Shown here: in pieces, positions 18,981 through 28,858 of the stretch | Position numbering within the stretch: position 1 is the first letter of the stretch | Layout: every line of letters starts with the position of its first letter | Assembly (NCBI RefSeq): GCF_026167525.1 | Contig: NZ_CP110679.1 | Coordinates: 744,001-808,000, forward strand | DNA from: Sphingomonas sp. M1-B02 | GTDB taxonomy: Bacteria > Pseudomonadota > Alphaproteobacteria > Sphingomonadales > Sphingomonadaceae | DNA: 64,000 nt | Reading direction: 5' to 3' | Program-made: the position numbers and the translations under genes | Notes under the pieces: generated by a model | What the model was told of the DNA's origin: nothing | The model's input: only the letters and a program-made list of their open reading frames with translations | Database searches by the model: none

Positions 18981-20054
18981 TCAGATATCGTCGTCGGGCT
19001 CGGGGCCGGCCATCAGCTCCTCGGCCACCTTGTCGGTGCGGGCGCGGATCGCGGCTTCGAGACGGGCGCAGAGCTCGGGATTTTCCTTGAGGAAAGTCTT
19101 CGAATTCTCGCGACCCTGGCCGATGCGGATGCTGTCATAGCTGAACCAGGCGCCCGATTTCTCGACGAGCCCGGCCTTCACCCCGAGATCGAGGATTTCG
19201 CCGATCTTGGAAATGCCCTCGCCATACATGATGTCGAATTCGACCTGCTTGAACGGCGGCGCGACCTTGTTCTTGACGACCTTCACCCGGGTGGTGTTGC
19301 CGATGATCTCGTCGCGATCCTTGATCTGGCCGGTGCGGCGGATGTCGAGGCGGACCGAGGCATAGAATTTGAGCGCATTGCCGCCGGTCGTGGTCTCCGG
19401 ATTACCGTACATCACGCCGATCTTCATGCGCAGCTGGTTGATGAAGATCACCATGCAGCGCGACCGGCTGATCGAGCCGGTGAGTTTCCGGAGCGACTGC
19501 GACATCAGACGCGCCTGGAGGCCGACATGGCTGTCACCCATCTCGCCCTCGATTTCCGCGCGCGGCACCAAAGCCGCGACCGAATCGACCACGAGCACGT
19601 CGATCGCGTTCGAGCGGACCAGCGTGTCGACGATCTCGAGCGCCTGCTCGCCGGTATCGGGCTGCGAAACGATCAGCTCGTCGATATTGACGCCGAGCTT
19701 CTTGGCATAAACGGGGTCGAGCGCATGCTCGGCGTCGACGAAGGCAGCGGTGCCCCCTCCCCGCTGCGCCTCGGCGATGACGTGGAGCGCGAGCGTGGTC
19801 TTGCCCGAGCTTTCGGGGCCATAGACTTCGATGACGCGGCCGCGCGGCAGGCCGCCGACACCCAGGGCGATATCGAGCCCGAGCGAGCCGGTGCCGATCG
19901 TCTCGACCTGCATCGTCTCCTTCGAGCCGAGCCGCATCGCGCTACCCTTGCCGAAGGCGCGATCGATCTGGGCGAGGGCGGCTTCGAGCGCCTTTTGCTT
20001 GTCCGTGCTGGGAGCTGCCATTTTGCTGTCGATGACCTTCAAAGATGCCGCCAT
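18981..20054 (-). CDS. recA: Recombinase RecA
   Basis: RecA forms the DNA strand-exchange filament and triggers LexA self-cleavage. The 357-residue protein has the N-terminal helix [20 protein letters not shown], Walker [14 protein letters not shown], Walker [16 protein letters not shown] and loop L2 region [20 protein letters not shown]. It ends in the usual acidic tail (EPDDDI). The ATG at 20054 matches conserved starts. A LexA box and a promoter lie about 55-92 nt upstream, so it is SOS-regulated. Confidence 0.98.
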   Translation of the reverse strand: MAASLKVIDSKMAAPSTDKQKALEAALAQIDRAFGKGSAMRLGSKETMQVETIGTGSLGLDIALGVGGLPRGRVIEVYGPESSGKTTLALHVIAEAQRGGGTAAFVDAEHALDPVYAKKLGVNIDELIVSQPDTGEQALEIVDTLVRSNAIDVLVVDSVAALVPRAEIEGEMGDSHVGLQARLMSQSLRKLTGSISRSRCMVIFINQLRMKIGVMYGNPETTTGGNALKFYASVRLDIRRTGQIKDRDEIIGNTTRVKVVKNKVAPPFKQVEFDIMYGEGISKIGEILDLGVKAGLVEKSGAWFSYDSIRIGQGRENSKTFLKENPELCARLEAAIRARTDKVAEELMAGPEPDDDI

Positions 20055-20108
20055 TTTTCGTCCCCAGTCGCTAGAAGGTTTGCACCACGCGTTCAACTCT
20101 TGATCGAG

Positions 20109-20137
20109 TATGTATCGCATTTGTTCTCGTGGAACAA
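20109..20137 (-). promoter_or_regulatory. recA promoter
   Basis: On the minus strand TTGTTC (complement of 20132-20137), a 17-nt spacer and TACATA (20109-20114) make a plausible promoter about 55 nt before the recA start. The -35 is part of the LexA box, so bound LexA would exclude RNA polymerase. Confidence 0.5.
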
Positions 20138-20146
20138 GAGGGGAAC
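20132..20146. promoter_or_regulatory. LexA box of recA
   Basis: GTTCCCCTCTTGTTC on the minus strand, an exact match to the alphaproteobacterial operator GTTC-N7-GTTC. It lies 78 bp from the recA start and 68 bp from the divergent gene at 20214, so it could control both. Confidence 0.85.
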
Positions 20147-20213
20147 TACGCCTGGCGGCGGATTTCCGCCTAAACCCATGGCAGCCGGCGCGCGCGCGTG
20201 CCAGAAGTTCTGC

Positions 20214-21257
20214 ATGAGCCCTGCCCGCACCCGCGTCCTTCCGGCACTCGCATTCGCTTTTGCATGCCTCGCCGCCGCCCCTGCCACGGCGCAATCGGCC
20301 CCCAGGGAGGCCGATTGCCGCGACGATAGCGGCCAGGATCGCTGCCTGCCCGAGGCGCAGGCGCGCCAGCGCGCCGCCTATGGCGTGGCACCGATCGACC
20401 AGGTTGCGGCGGCGAAGACGGTCATGATGCGCGCCTTCTTCGTCGACGGCTATGGCAGGGATGCGGCGCTGGTCAGCTTCGTGCGTGCGCCGGCGACCGA
20501 ACCGCGGGTCGACGTGCGCTTCCCGAAGGCCGATGCCGGCCCGGCCGAGCCGCCGTCGCTCACGGCGACGGTAACCGCGGCGGTCTGGGACGAGCTGGTA
20601 GCCGAGGGACGCCTGTTCGAACGCAAGCTCGCTCCCGCGCCGGCGAGCGCCATGCTCAGCATCTGCCTGCATTCCTGGGTCGTGACGGTGGAGGCAGTGG
20701 ATGCGAACGGCTCGATCCGTCGCAAGACGGAGGGCGCCTGCGATGCCGGGCTGGCCGTGCCCTTTGCCTTCCGCCTCGCCAAGGCGGCGGTGGCGGCGAT
20801 GCCGGCCTGCGGGCTGATTGATCCCGAGACGAGCCGCAACGACATTACCCGGCTGGGTGTCTGCACGATGCTGGGCGGCGACCGGCAGGCCGCGGCGCAG
20901 GCGCTCAATGCCTATGAGGCGACCTGGTTCGCCAATCCGCGCGGGCCCGATTTCGCGCGGGCGCTGCAATATCAGTTCCACGAACAGGTCGACTTCGCCT
21001 GGCCGGGGCTCGCGCCCGTGAAGGGCTCGCAGGCCGCGTCCGAAGTCTGGGCGCGCGAGGCGGCGACGCATCGCTTCCGGCCGCGCCGGATCTTTGGCGA
21101 GCGTGCGGATCGGGTGCGGATCGAGGGCAGTATCGACCTGACCGAGCGCGTCGACAATGCGCCGCGCCGCGAAGTGCCGGCGACCATGACGTGGACCCGC
21201 GAGAACGGCTTCGGCTTCCGCATGCGCCGGCTGGAGAGCGGGCCGCTGCCGCGATGA
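20214..21257 (+). CDS. Secreted protein of unknown function, divergent from recA
   Basis: A 347-residue protein with a signal peptide ([20 protein letters not shown] then QS). The mature region has paired cysteines ([33 protein letters not shown]) and no membrane segment. The second half contains a sequence like that of secreted SnoaL-type proteins but too weakly to name. The ATG at 20214 begins the signal peptide; an in-frame ATG at 20178 would add 12 residues. It shares its upstream region, with a LexA box, with recA. Confidence 0.75.
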   Translation: MSPARTRVLPALAFAFACLAAAPATAQSAPREADCRDDSGQDRCLPEAQARQRAAYGVAPIDQVAAAKTVMMRAFFVDGYGRDAALVSFVRAPATEPRVDVRFPKADAGPAEPPSLTATVTAAVWDELVAEGRLFERKLAPAPASAMLSICLHSWVVTVEAVDANGSIRRKTEGACDAGLAVPFAFRLAKAAVAAMPACGLIDPETSRNDITRLGVCTMLGGDRQAAAQALNAYEATWFANPRGPDFARALQYQFHEQVDFAWPGLAPVKGSQAASEVWAREAATHRFRPRRIFGERADRVRIEGSIDLTERVDNAPRREVPATMTWTRENGFGFRMRRLESGPLPR

Positions 21258-21294
21258 GCCCTCGCCTGCCCTATGCCGGTCCGGCAACCGTCGC

Positions 21295-22005
21295 ATGAGC
21301 GATATCGTCGGCCATGTCGCCGCGCTCACGCGTTTTCCGGTCAAGTCGATGGCCGGGGAGCCGTTAGCGGTCGCCGAGATCGATTGGCAGGGGATGGAGG
21401 GCGATCGGCAATACGGTTTCTATTTCCGCGACGATGGTTCGCGCTTTCCTTGGTGCACGGCGCGGAAGTGGTCCGAAATGGTGTTGCACGTGGCGCGCTA
21501 TGCCGAGGGCGGCGCGCCCAGGACAGCCGCAGTCGAGGTGGCCGCACCCGATGGGTGGCGGGGAACCGTCACCGACGCAGCGCTGCTCGAGCGGCTGTCG
21601 GCCGCAGTAGGACGGCCCATCGGGCTGATCCAGCTGGCGACGGGGACCTATGATGCGATGCCGCTGTCGGTGGTGACGACGGCGGGGCATAAGCTGGTCG
21701 AGGCGGCGCACGGGTCGGCGCTCGACCTGCGGCGGTTCCGGATGAATGTGGTGATCGAGAGCGACGTGCCCGAGATCGAATTTGCCGGCAAGCGCCTGGC
21801 GTTCGGGGAGGATGGCCCGTTGCTGGGGGTGACCGCGGCGATCCCGCGCTGTGCGATGGTGACGATCGATCCCGATAGCGGCGTGCGCTATGCTGAGGTT
21901 CTGCGGACCGTCGCCCAGCGGTTCGGCAATGGCTATGGGGTATATGCGACTGCGCTGCGCAAGGGCCTGGTGCGGATTGGGGATGCGGTTCGCGTGATGG
22001 GGTGA
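21295..22005 (+). CDS. MOSC domain-containing protein
   Basis: A 236-residue protein with the MOSC N-terminal beta-barrel ([15 protein letters not shown], then [10 protein letters not shown]) followed by a MOSC domain ([10 protein letters not shown], then [18 protein letters not shown]). The Cys in the IPRCAMV context is the conserved MOSC cysteine of the family that includes molybdenum cofactor sulfurases and mARC-type reductases. It probably binds molybdenum cofactor or moves sulfur or N-hydroxyl groups. The exact substrate is unknown. Confidence 0.85.
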   Translation: MSDIVGHVAALTRFPVKSMAGEPLAVAEIDWQGMEGDRQYGFYFRDDGSRFPWCTARKWSEMVLHVARYAEGGAPRTAAVEVAAPDGWRGTVTDAALLERLSAAVGRPIGLIQLATGTYDAMPLSVVTTAGHKLVEAAHGSALDLRRFRMNVVIESDVPEIEFAGKRLAFGEDGPLLGVTAAIPRCAMVTIDPDSGVRYAEVLRTVAQRFGNGYGVYATALRKGLVRIGDAVRVMG

Positions 22006-22077
22006 TTGCCTTCGCTATCGCCGCCTGCACGGGGATGGCGGCCCGGGGTTGCCGAAGCTCGGCTCAGGGCCACACGG

Positions 22078-22605
22078 TCAGTCTTTCAGCAGTCGGGCGA
22101 TGGCGTCGGCGGCATCGCGCGGCGCGGTGGCGGAGGTATCGATCACGAGGTTCGGTCTGGGCATCATCGCTTCGGCGCGCTTCATCGACGGGCGCAGCTC
22201 GCGCAGCAGGTCCAATGATCGAAGCTTGCCGAACTCGGCGCGGGCAGCGGTGCCGATGCGCGACTCCTGCTCGGCGTCGGTTACCGTCAGCGCGATATAG
22301 GTCACCTCGCCCCCCGCGGCCTCGACCAGATCGGACGTCCGGCGCGGAAAATCCTCGGCCACGCTGGCTTCGGAGGCGAAGGTGAAGATGAGCGATCGGC
22401 CCGAGCGCGCAGCTGCCGTGAACATATCCATCCAGAACTTCTCTCGCAGCCGAATGAACTCTTCCGATCCGAAGGGGAAAACCGCGCCAACGGCGTCCAC
22501 CACGAGATGATTGTGGAACAGCGCTATTCCGGTCCTCTCGGAGAGGATTCGGCCGATCGTGAGCTTTCCGGACGCCGGCGGCCCATGGATGAAGATAAGG
22601 CGCAT
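22078..22605 (-). CDS. P-loop kinase-like protein
   Basis: A 175-residue P-loop NTPase with Walker A GPPASGKLT at residues 9-17, and HNHLVVDAVGAVFPFG and IFTFASEAS in the order typical of small adenylate-kinase-like or shikimate-kinase-like enzymes. An acceptor is not predictable. Proteins of this form are annotated as AAA-family ATPases or predicted kinases and are thought to phosphorylate small molecules. It converges on the MOSC gene. Confidence 0.75.
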   Translation of the reverse strand: MRLIFIHGPPASGKLTIGRILSERTGIALFHNHLVVDAVGAVFPFGSEEFIRLREKFWMDMFTAAARSGRSLIFTFASEASVAEDFPRRTSDLVEAAGGEVTYIALTVTDAEQESRIGTAARAEFGKLRSLDLLRELRPSMKRAEAMMPRPNLVIDTSATAPRDAADAIARLLKD

Positions 22606-22730
22606 CGGCGCGAACCTATCGGAACCGACGCCGGATCGCCACCGGACGCGGGGCTTGTTGGCCGACGGGTCCGCCCGACATTTTGCGAGGGGATGCTCGC
22701 CCGCATCGGGCCGGTCGACGGCTTACCGGT

Positions 22731-23087
22731 TTACCCGTCGAGCCCGTTGAGCGCCTTTTCCACGCCGTCCATCGTGAAGGGCTTGGACAGGACCGGGCGG
22801 CCGCGGTGGTTTTCGGCGATGGTGTCGCCCGAGCCGCCCGTGGCAAGGACGAAGGGGATGTTCAGCTCGGCGAGGCGATCGGCGATCGGCCAGCTTTGCT
22901 CGCCGGCGCGCAGGTTCACGTCGAGGATCGCGGCATGGACGTCGCCCGCGTCGATCAGCTCGAGCGCGGCGGCGACATTGTCGGCGCTACCGGCGACCTT
23001 GCGATCGAGCGCGTCGAGGAAATCCTCGAGCATCATCGCGATCAGGGGTTCGTCTTCGACGATGAGGATGTTGCGGAGGGCGGGCAT
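22731..23087 (-). CDS. Single-domain response regulator downstream of cckA
   Basis: A 118-residue stand-alone receiver. The acidic pair is EDE (11-13), the phosphoacceptor is Asp56 in AAILDVNL, Thr is in LATGGSG, and Lys is in PVLSKPF. There is no output domain. It starts 39 bp after the cckA stop on the same strand, so it is probably co-transcribed. Its sequence is closer to receivers paired with HWE-type kinases than to CpdR or DivK. It may receive or drain phosphate in the CckA relay, which is inference from position only. Confidence 0.88.
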   Translation of the reverse strand: MPALRNILIVEDEPLIAMMLEDFLDALDRKVAGSADNVAAALELIDAGDVHAAILDVNLRAGEQSWPIADRLAELNIPFVLATGGSGDTIAENHRGRPVLSKPFTMDGVEKALNGLDG

Positions 23088-23126
23088 GCGCTGCCCTTTG
23101 CAAGGAATTTACGCGCCCGCCAAGAG

Positions 23127-25517
23127 TTATTTCGGTGCGAGAACGTCATGCGCGGCTTCGGCAAGCTGTTGAACCGAAAAGGGTTTGGGCAGGAAGGCGA
23201 CATTGGGGAGATCGATCGACTTGCGGAGCTGCTCCTCGGCATAGCCCGACATGAAGAGGATCGGCAGCTTGGGGAAGCGCTTGCGGATGTGGCGCGCCAT
23301 CGTCGGGCCATCCATCAGCGGCATCACCACGTCGGACACGAGCAGATCGGGCGGGTCCATGTTCTTGAGCATCTCAAGCGCGACTTCGCCATTCTCGGCG
23401 GTGACGACGGTATAGCCCTGGCGGGTAAGCGCGCGCTCGGCGACGGCGCGGACCATATCCTCGTCCTCGACCAGCAGGATCGTGCCGCTGCCCCACAGGT
23501 CCGCCGGCTTGGCTTTTCCGACGGGGGCCTTGGCGACGGTCGCCTCGGCCGCGGCGTGGACCGGCAGGTAGATGGTGAATTGCGCGCCGCCGCCGGGGAC
23601 ATTGTCGGCGAAGATGAAGCCGCCCGATTGCTTGATGATGCCATAGACGGTGGAGAGGCCGAGCCCGGTCCCCTTCCCCACATCCTTGGTGGTGAAGAAG
23701 GGCTCCCAGATCTTGCCGAGAATGTCGGGCGGGATGCCGCTGCCATTGTCGGAGACGCGCAGCGCGGTGTAGTCGCCCACCGGAAGCACGTCGTCGCCCA
23801 TCTGGCGGACCTGGCTGGCGGAGACGCCGAGCGTCTCGATCGTCAGGACGGCGCCGCCACCCGCGCGGTTTGCCAGCATGGCGTCACGGGCGTTGACCGC
23901 TAGGTTGACCACGACCTGTTCGAGCTGGCCCGGATCGGCGCGGACGGGGCCGAGATTGCGGCCATGCTTGACCTCGAGCCGGACGGTCTCGCCGAGCAGG
24001 CGCTTGAGCAGGTTCGATACTTCGGAAATGACGTCGGGGAGCTGGAGGACCTGCGGGCGCAGCGTCTGCTGCCGCGAGAAGGCCAGGAGCTGACGGGTTA
24101 GGCTGGCGGCGCGGTTCGAGTTGGCGCGGATCTGCTGGATGTCGTCATAGTCGCCGTCGCCGGGCGAGTGGCGCATCAGCATGAGGTCGCAATGGCCGAT
24201 GATGGCGGTCAGGATATTGTTGAAATCGTGGGCGACGCCGCCGGCGAGCTGGCCGACCGCCTGCATCTTCGTGGCCTGGGCGACCTGGCGCTTGAGCTTG
24301 CCCTCCTCGCCCGAATCGCGAAGGCTGATGAGGACCGCGGCCTCGCCGAGCCCGCGCGCGCCGGCGATCGCGATCGCGACGGGCTCCTCGGGGGCGTCGG
24401 TGAAGCGGACGGTCATCTCCGCCGACTGGCCGGCGCCGCCGGCGAAGCGGCGGACCGCGTCGGCGAGTGCGCCCTTGTCTTCGCGCACGACGAGGTCGAT
24501 CGGGTATAACGGCGGCGCGGCGGGATTGATCCGGGTGGCGCGCACGAAGGCGTCGTTCATGTGGACGAAGCGACCGTCGCGATCGACCAGTGCCATGCCC
24601 GAGGGAAGCAAGGCGATCAGCGAGCGGACATGCGCGGTGGCGCTGGCGCCGATCGCGGGGGTCGGCAGGTTGCTCGGCTCTTCGTCGAGCAAGGCGACGA
24701 GCAAGGGCGCGTCCTCGCCATCGAGGAAGGGGATCTGGAGGACGCGCAGGGGCGTGCCGTCGAGCCCCTCGCGCTCGAAGCGGACCAAGCCGGCGCTGTC
24801 GGTGATCAGGAAGCGGGCGAAGTCGCGGCCTTCGATCGCCAAATCGGGGCCACCCATCGCGCGGGTGGTGAAGACGCGGTTGGCCGAGCGGATACGTCCG
24901 TCGGGATTGACCAAAGCGGTCATGATCCCCGAGCCGCCGAGGCGATCGCCGGTGTGCCCCGCAATCAGCGTCTCGACCTGCGCGGCGAGATCGAGTGCCT
25001 GGACGCCGATGAAGCGCCAGACCAGCGATTCCTGGCCGACGCGGGTGACGCGGGCGGAGACGGGGGCGCCGAACACCTGGATGCCGTCGCACCGCCCTTC
25101 TCCGTCGCGCCATGCCGTGCGCGCGGCGGTGCCGAGCGCGGTGGCGGAGGAATCGCTGATCGGCAGGTTGGGCGGAGTCGGCCAGCCGGCGAACAGCGCC
25201 TCGAAGCGGGCATTGGCGCAGACCATTCGCCCGGCGCGATCGGTGACCGCGAGCGCATCGTCCGACGCGGCGGCGAGTGTGTGCGCGACGGACCAGTCGG
25301 TGGGGGCGTCCTCGGGCGCCTCGCTGCGCAGCATGCGGCCCGCGGCGTAGAGCGTGCCGGCGACGAGGATGCCCGCGCCGGCGAAGCCGATCGCCACCGC
25401 GCGCTCGTCGAGCGTGAGCAGGACGAGCGCAGCCGCGACGAAGCCGGCGGCGATCGCGGCGACCAACGGCAGCCTGTGCGTGCGCGCCGAGGTTGGGATG
25501 TTGGGCAGGGTCGCCAT
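23127..25517 (-). CDS. cckA: Hybrid histidine kinase CckA (cell-cycle regulator)
   Basis: CckA is the bifunctional kinase/phosphatase that drives the ChpT-CtrA/CpdR relay. The 796-residue protein has two membrane helices (about 15-35 and 42-61), PAS-like regions, and a HisKA domain with the phosphoacceptor in GGVAHDFNNILTAI near residue 430. The HATPase domain has VNLAVNARDAM and GTGLGLSTVYGI. The C-terminal receiver begins LLVEDEDMVRAVAE, with its Asp near residue 727 in LLVSDVVMPLMDG. The ATG at 25517 is chosen; an upstream extension to 25592 crosses a repeat hairpin and is unlikely. Confidence 0.93.
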   Translation of the reverse strand: MATLPNIPTSARTHRLPLVAAIAAGFVAAALVLLTLDERAVAIGFAGAGILVAGTLYAAGRMLRSEAPEDAPTDWSVAHTLAAASDDALAVTDRAGRMVCANARFEALFAGWPTPPNLPISDSSATALGTAARTAWRDGEGRCDGIQVFGAPVSARVTRVGQESLVWRFIGVQALDLAAQVETLIAGHTGDRLGGSGIMTALVNPDGRIRSANRVFTTRAMGGPDLAIEGRDFARFLITDSAGLVRFEREGLDGTPLRVLQIPFLDGEDAPLLVALLDEEPSNLPTPAIGASATAHVRSLIALLPSGMALVDRDGRFVHMNDAFVRATRINPAAPPLYPIDLVVREDKGALADAVRRFAGGAGQSAEMTVRFTDAPEEPVAIAIAGARGLGEAAVLISLRDSGEEGKLKRQVAQATKMQAVGQLAGGVAHDFNNILTAIIGHCDLMLMRHSPGDGDYDDIQQIRANSNRAASLTRQLLAFSRQQTLRPQVLQLPDVISEVSNLLKRLLGETVRLEVKHGRNLGPVRADPGQLEQVVVNLAVNARDAMLANRAGGGAVLTIETLGVSASQVRQMGDDVLPVGDYTALRVSDNGSGIPPDILGKIWEPFFTTKDVGKGTGLGLSTVYGIIKQSGGFIFADNVPGGGAQFTIYLPVHAAAEATVAKAPVGKAKPADLWGSGTILLVEDEDMVRAVAERALTRQGYTVVTAENGEVALEMLKNMDPPDLLVSDVVMPLMDGPTMARHIRKRFPKLPILFMSGYAEEQLRKSIDLPNVAFLPKPFSVQQLAEAAHDVLAPK

Positions 25518-25560
25518 GCGAATAGCGATGTTCGGTAGTTGGGCGGGGGTCAAGCAAATC

Positions 25561-25581
25561 CCCTCTCCCAATGGGAGAGGG
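25561..25581 (-). repeat. Perfect hairpin between M13 peptidase and cckA
   Basis: CCCTCTCCC-AAT-GGGAGAGGG forms a 9-bp perfect stem with a 3-nt loop. It lies 8 bp after the M13 peptidase stop and 44 bp before the cckA start. It may be a terminator (weak T run) or one of the dispersed GC hairpins seen elsewhere in this window. Confidence 0.5.
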
Positions 25582-25588
25582 AGTTTGG

Positions 25589-27640
25589 TCACCAGATCCT
25601 TACGCGCTGCGCCGGCGCGAGAAACAGCTTTGAATCCGGCGCGGGCGCGAAGGCGGAATACCAGGGGTCGAGGTTGCGGACGACGGCGGCGCGCTGTTCG
25701 CTGGGGCTGTGCGGATCGGTCAGCAGGCGCTGGCGCAGGTTCGCCTCGCGATAGTTGCGGCGCCAGACCTGGGCCCAGCCGAGATAGAAGCGCTGATCGC
25801 CCGAAGTGCCGTCGATCACCGGCGCGGGCTGGCCGTTGAGCGACTTCCTGTAGGCGTCGTAGGCGACCGTCAGGCCGGCGAGATCGGCGGTATTCTCGCC
25901 GAGGGTCAGCGCGCCTTTCACCTTCATGCCGGGCAGCGCTTCATATTGGTCATATTGCGCGACCAGCGCGTCGGTGCGCTGCTTGAAGGCGGCGACGTCG
26001 GCGGGGGTCCACCAGTCGGTCAGGCGGCCTTCCTTGTTATACTTCGCGCCCTGATCGTCGAAATGGTGGCTGAGCTCGTGGCCGATCACGGCGCCGATGC
26101 CGCCATAATTGACCGCGTCGTCGGCCTTCGGATCGAAGAAGGGCGGCTGGAGGATCGCGGCGGGGAAGACGATCTCGACCATGCCGAAATTGGCATAGGC
26201 GTTCACCGTCATCGGAGTCATCCCCCACTCCCAGCGCTGCAGCGGCTTGCCGAGATGCGCGATATTGTCCTGATAGGACCATTGGTTGGCGCGCAGATTG
26301 TTGCCGAAGGCGTCGCCGGCGACGATCTTGAGGCTCGAATAATCCTTCCAGCGATCGGGATAGCCGATCTTGGGCACGAAGGCGGCGAGCTTCTCATGCG
26401 CCTTGGCCTTGGTCTCGGGCGCCATCCAGTCGAGCTGGTCGATCCGCTCGCCGAATGCGGCGATGACGTTCTTCACCAGCGCGTCGGCCGCGGCCTTGGT
26501 CTCGGGCGGAAAATATTTGGCGACGTAGAGCTTGCTGACGTCGTCGCTCAGCACGCCGGTCGTGAAATCGACGCCGCGCTTCCAGCGGGCTTCCTGCTCG
26601 GGCGTGCCCGAGAGGACCGTGCCCGAGAATGCGAAATACTCCTTGTCGAACGCGCTCGGCAACACGTCCGAGAAGGAATCCAGGCTGCGGACCATCAGCT
26701 GATCGGTCAGCACCCCGATCGGCGTCGCGGCGATGAGCTTCGCGGTGCCCGTGATCGCGCTGGGCTGCGCGACGATGACGCTGTCGACCGGAGTGCCGGC
26801 CGCGGCAAAAGCGGCCTTGAAGTCATAGCCGGGGGCGCTCTTCGCCAGCGCCGCGACGGTCATCTTGTTATAGGTCTTGGTCGAATCGCGGCTGTCGACG
26901 CGGGTCCAGTGGACCTTGGCCAGCTCGGTCTCGAAGGCCAGGATCGCCGCGGCGCGGGCGGCGGCGTTGGGCTCGCCGGCCAGCGTCAGGACGTTGGTCA
27001 GATGCTTGAGATAGGCGGCCTTGGTCTCGACCAGCTTGGCGTCGGTCGAGAGATAATAATCGCGATCGGGCATGCCGAGCCCCGATTGGGCGATCGACAG
27101 CGCATAGACTTCGGGCTCCTTGTCGTCCTGGCCGACATAGCCGCCGATCGGCGAGCGGACGCCGTTGCGCGCGGCCTGGGCGTAGAGCGCCGGCAGGCCC
27201 GCCTTCGACTTCACCGCCTTGATCTGGTTGAGCCAGGGCTGGATCGGGGCGAGGCCCTTGGCGTCGATCGCCGCGGTATCGAGATAGGTGGAATAGGTTA
27301 TGCCGATCTTCGAAGTGGGATCGGCCTGGGCCTGCTTGAGGATTTCCTGCGTGCGCTCCTGCGAAAGATCGGAGAGCAGGTTGAACGAGCCGAAATTGGA
27401 TTTGTCGGCAGGTATCGGCGTGGTCTTGGCCCAGGTGCCGTTGGCATAATCGTAGAAATCGTCGCCCGGGCGGACCGAGCTGTCCATGCCGGCGGTATCG
27501 AAGCCATAGGTACCGAAGGTGGGTTTGTCTGGGGCCCCGGTCTGCGGCGCAGGCGCGGCGGGGGCAGGCGCGGGTGTCGTCTGGGCCAGAGCGGCGAGCG
27601 GCGTGGCGAGAATGGTGGTGGCAAGAAGCAGGATACGCAT
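25589..27640 (-). CDS. M13 family (neprilysin/PepO-like) zinc metallopeptidase
   Basis: A 683-residue secreted endopeptidase. The signal peptide is MRILLLATTILATPLAALAQ, followed by a Pro/Ala linker. The M13 N-domain starts at GFDTAGMDSSVRPGDDFYDY. The catalytic domain has NAYANFGMVEIVFPAAIL, the zinc motif IGHELSHHFDDQGAKY (HExxH), and the third ligand in LGENTADLAGL. The C-terminus ends in VRIW, close to the CxxW end typical of the family but lacking the Cys. It likely degrades peptides in the periplasm. Confidence 0.95.
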   Translation of the reverse strand: MRILLLATTILATPLAALAQTTPAPAPAAPAPQTGAPDKPTFGTYGFDTAGMDSSVRPGDDFYDYANGTWAKTTPIPADKSNFGSFNLLSDLSQERTQEILKQAQADPTSKIGITYSTYLDTAAIDAKGLAPIQPWLNQIKAVKSKAGLPALYAQAARNGVRSPIGGYVGQDDKEPEVYALSIAQSGLGMPDRDYYLSTDAKLVETKAAYLKHLTNVLTLAGEPNAAARAAAILAFETELAKVHWTRVDSRDSTKTYNKMTVAALAKSAPGYDFKAAFAAAGTPVDSVIVAQPSAITGTAKLIAATPIGVLTDQLMVRSLDSFSDVLPSAFDKEYFAFSGTVLSGTPEQEARWKRGVDFTTGVLSDDVSKLYVAKYFPPETKAAADALVKNVIAAFGERIDQLDWMAPETKAKAHEKLAAFVPKIGYPDRWKDYSSLKIVAGDAFGNNLRANQWSYQDNIAHLGKPLQRWEWGMTPMTVNAYANFGMVEIVFPAAILQPPFFDPKADDAVNYGGIGAVIGHELSHHFDDQGAKYNKEGRLTDWWTPADVAAFKQRTDALVAQYDQYEALPGMKVKGALTLGENTADLAGLTVAYDAYRKSLNGQPAPVIDGTSGDQRFYLGWAQVWRRNYREANLRQRLLTDPHSPSEQRAAVVRNLDPWYSAFAPAPDSKLFLAPAQRVRIW

Positions 27641-27725
27641 GAACTATTCCTCAGGGGAAGTGATGCGCCGTATTAGGCCGTTGATACGGTGGGTCAATGT
27701 GTTGGGGAGGCTCGACAAACCTGAT

Positions 27726-27752
27726 CGTCACCCCCCGAAAGCGGGGGTGACG
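27726..27752. repeat. REP-like hairpin
   Basis: A 10-bp perfect stem CGTCACCCCC / GGGGGTGACG around a CGAAAGC loop. The same core sequence forms both arms of the larger element at 34541-34652, so this is a dispersed repeat family. It lies between the DUF2062 gene stop and the M13 gene start. Confidence 0.7.
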
Positions 27753-27776
27753 GCATGGGGACGCTCCGACGATCGG

Positions 27777-28325
27777 TCAGCCCGCCGCCCGCATCGCCCG
27801 ATCGCGGCTGCGCTTGTGCCATTTGTGCGCGATCCACAGGCGCCAGGCGAGCGCGCTGGCGAAATAGCCGATCAAAGCTAGGATGATCGTGACGGTGACG
27901 AGGCCGGTGACCAAAGTCGGCGCGGCGTCGTTGAGCAGCCATTCGCCCCAGCCCTGCCGGACGGTGGCCGATTGCGGCCCCGCGCCATGTTCGCCGACGA
28001 ACTGCGATCCCAGCCAGTAAGCGAAGATCCACAAAGGCGGCGTGGTGATCGGATTGGTGAAGAAGGTGGTCGCCGCCGCCGCGGGGATATTGGCGCGGAA
28101 CGGCAGCGCCAGCACCGCCGAGGCGGGGATCTGGCCCATCGGCACGAGGATGCCGGTCACCATGCCGAGCGCCACGCCGCGCGGGACCGAGCGGCGGGTG
28201 AAGCGCCACAGCGACGAATGCATCATCCGCCGCGCAAAGGGCTTGAGCCAGCGATTGCCCTCGATCGATTCGCGGCTCGGCGTCGCCTTGTCGATCCAGC
28301 GGCGGAGGCGCGTCGGCTGGGTCAA
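27777..28325 (-). CDS. DUF2062 membrane protein
   Basis: A 182-residue protein with the DUF2062 pattern: PRGVALGMVTGILVPMGQIP followed by NIPAAAATTFFTNPITTPPL, and two C-terminal membrane helices. Function is unknown; relatives occur beside cell-envelope genes. The likely start is TTG at 28325 (reading MTQPTRLRRW), one base after the smpB stop, because the open frame upstream is the smpB gene in another frame and no ATG exists before residue 35. It is thus the second gene of a smpB transcript. Confidence 0.82.
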   Translation of the reverse strand: MTQPTRLRRWIDKATPSRESIEGNRWLKPFARRMMHSSLWRFTRRSVPRGVALGMVTGILVPMGQIPASAVLALPFRANIPAAAATTFFTNPITTPPLWIFAYWLGSQFVGEHGAGPQSATVRQGWGEWLLNDAAPTLVTGLVTVTIILALIGYFASALAWRLWIAHKWHKRSRDRAMRAAG

Positions 28326-28326
28326 A

Positions 28327-28809
28327 TCAGCCCCGATCGCGAAGGAGGCGTCCCTGCTCGCGCTTCCAGTCCTGCTCCTTGGTCGACTCGCGCTTGTCAT
28401 GCGTCTTCTTGCCCTTTGCGAGCGCGATCTCGATCTTCGCACGCCCGCGCGCGTTGAAATATACCGAAAGCGGGACGAGCGTCATGCCCTGGCGGGCCAC
28501 CGCGCCATGGAGCTTGTTTATCTCGCGCTCATGAAGGAGCAATTTACGGGGACGCTTGGGCTCGTGATTTTCGCGATTGCCGTGGCTATATTCGGGGATG
28601 TTCGAATTGATCAGCCAGACGCCGCTGTCGTTGACCTCGGCATAGCTCTCCGCGATCGAGCCTTCGCCACCGCGCAGCGCCTTCACTTCGGTGCCGGTGA
28701 GGGCGATTCCGGCCTCGTAGGTCGTGTCGATGAAATAATCGTACCGCGCGCGCCTATTCTCGGCGACGGTCTTCACTTTATCGAATTTGAGCGGAACAGG
28801 ACGGGCCAT
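28327..28809 (-). CDS. smpB: SsrA-binding protein
   Basis: SmpB binds tmRNA and delivers it to stalled ribosomes. The 160-residue protein opens [20 protein letters not shown] and shows the conserved [30 protein letters not shown] and [12 protein letters not shown]. It ends in the basic tail [20 protein letters not shown], which inserts in the mRNA channel. The tmRNA gene itself was not found in this window. Confidence 0.97.
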   Translation of the reverse strand: MARPVPLKFDKVKTVAENRRARYDYFIDTTYEAGIALTGTEVKALRGGEGSIAESYAEVNDSGVWLINSNIPEYSHGNRENHEPKRPRKLLLHEREINKLHGAVARQGMTLVPLSVYFNARGRAKIEIALAKGKKTHDKRESTKEQDWKREQGRLLRDRG

Positions 28810-28858
28810 TGGACCCGCGATGTAGGAGCGCGGCGGTCGAAACGCTAGCGGCGTTTGC

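Noticed and set aside
18831..20213. Upstream extension of the secreted protein at 20214, antisense to recA
   Set aside because: The extension overlaps recA completely; the signal peptide and sense codon use begin at 20214.
22614..22627. Possible LexA box GAAC-N6-GAAC near the P-loop kinase gene start
   Set aside because: The spacer is 6 nt, not 7, so it does not fit the LexA operator.
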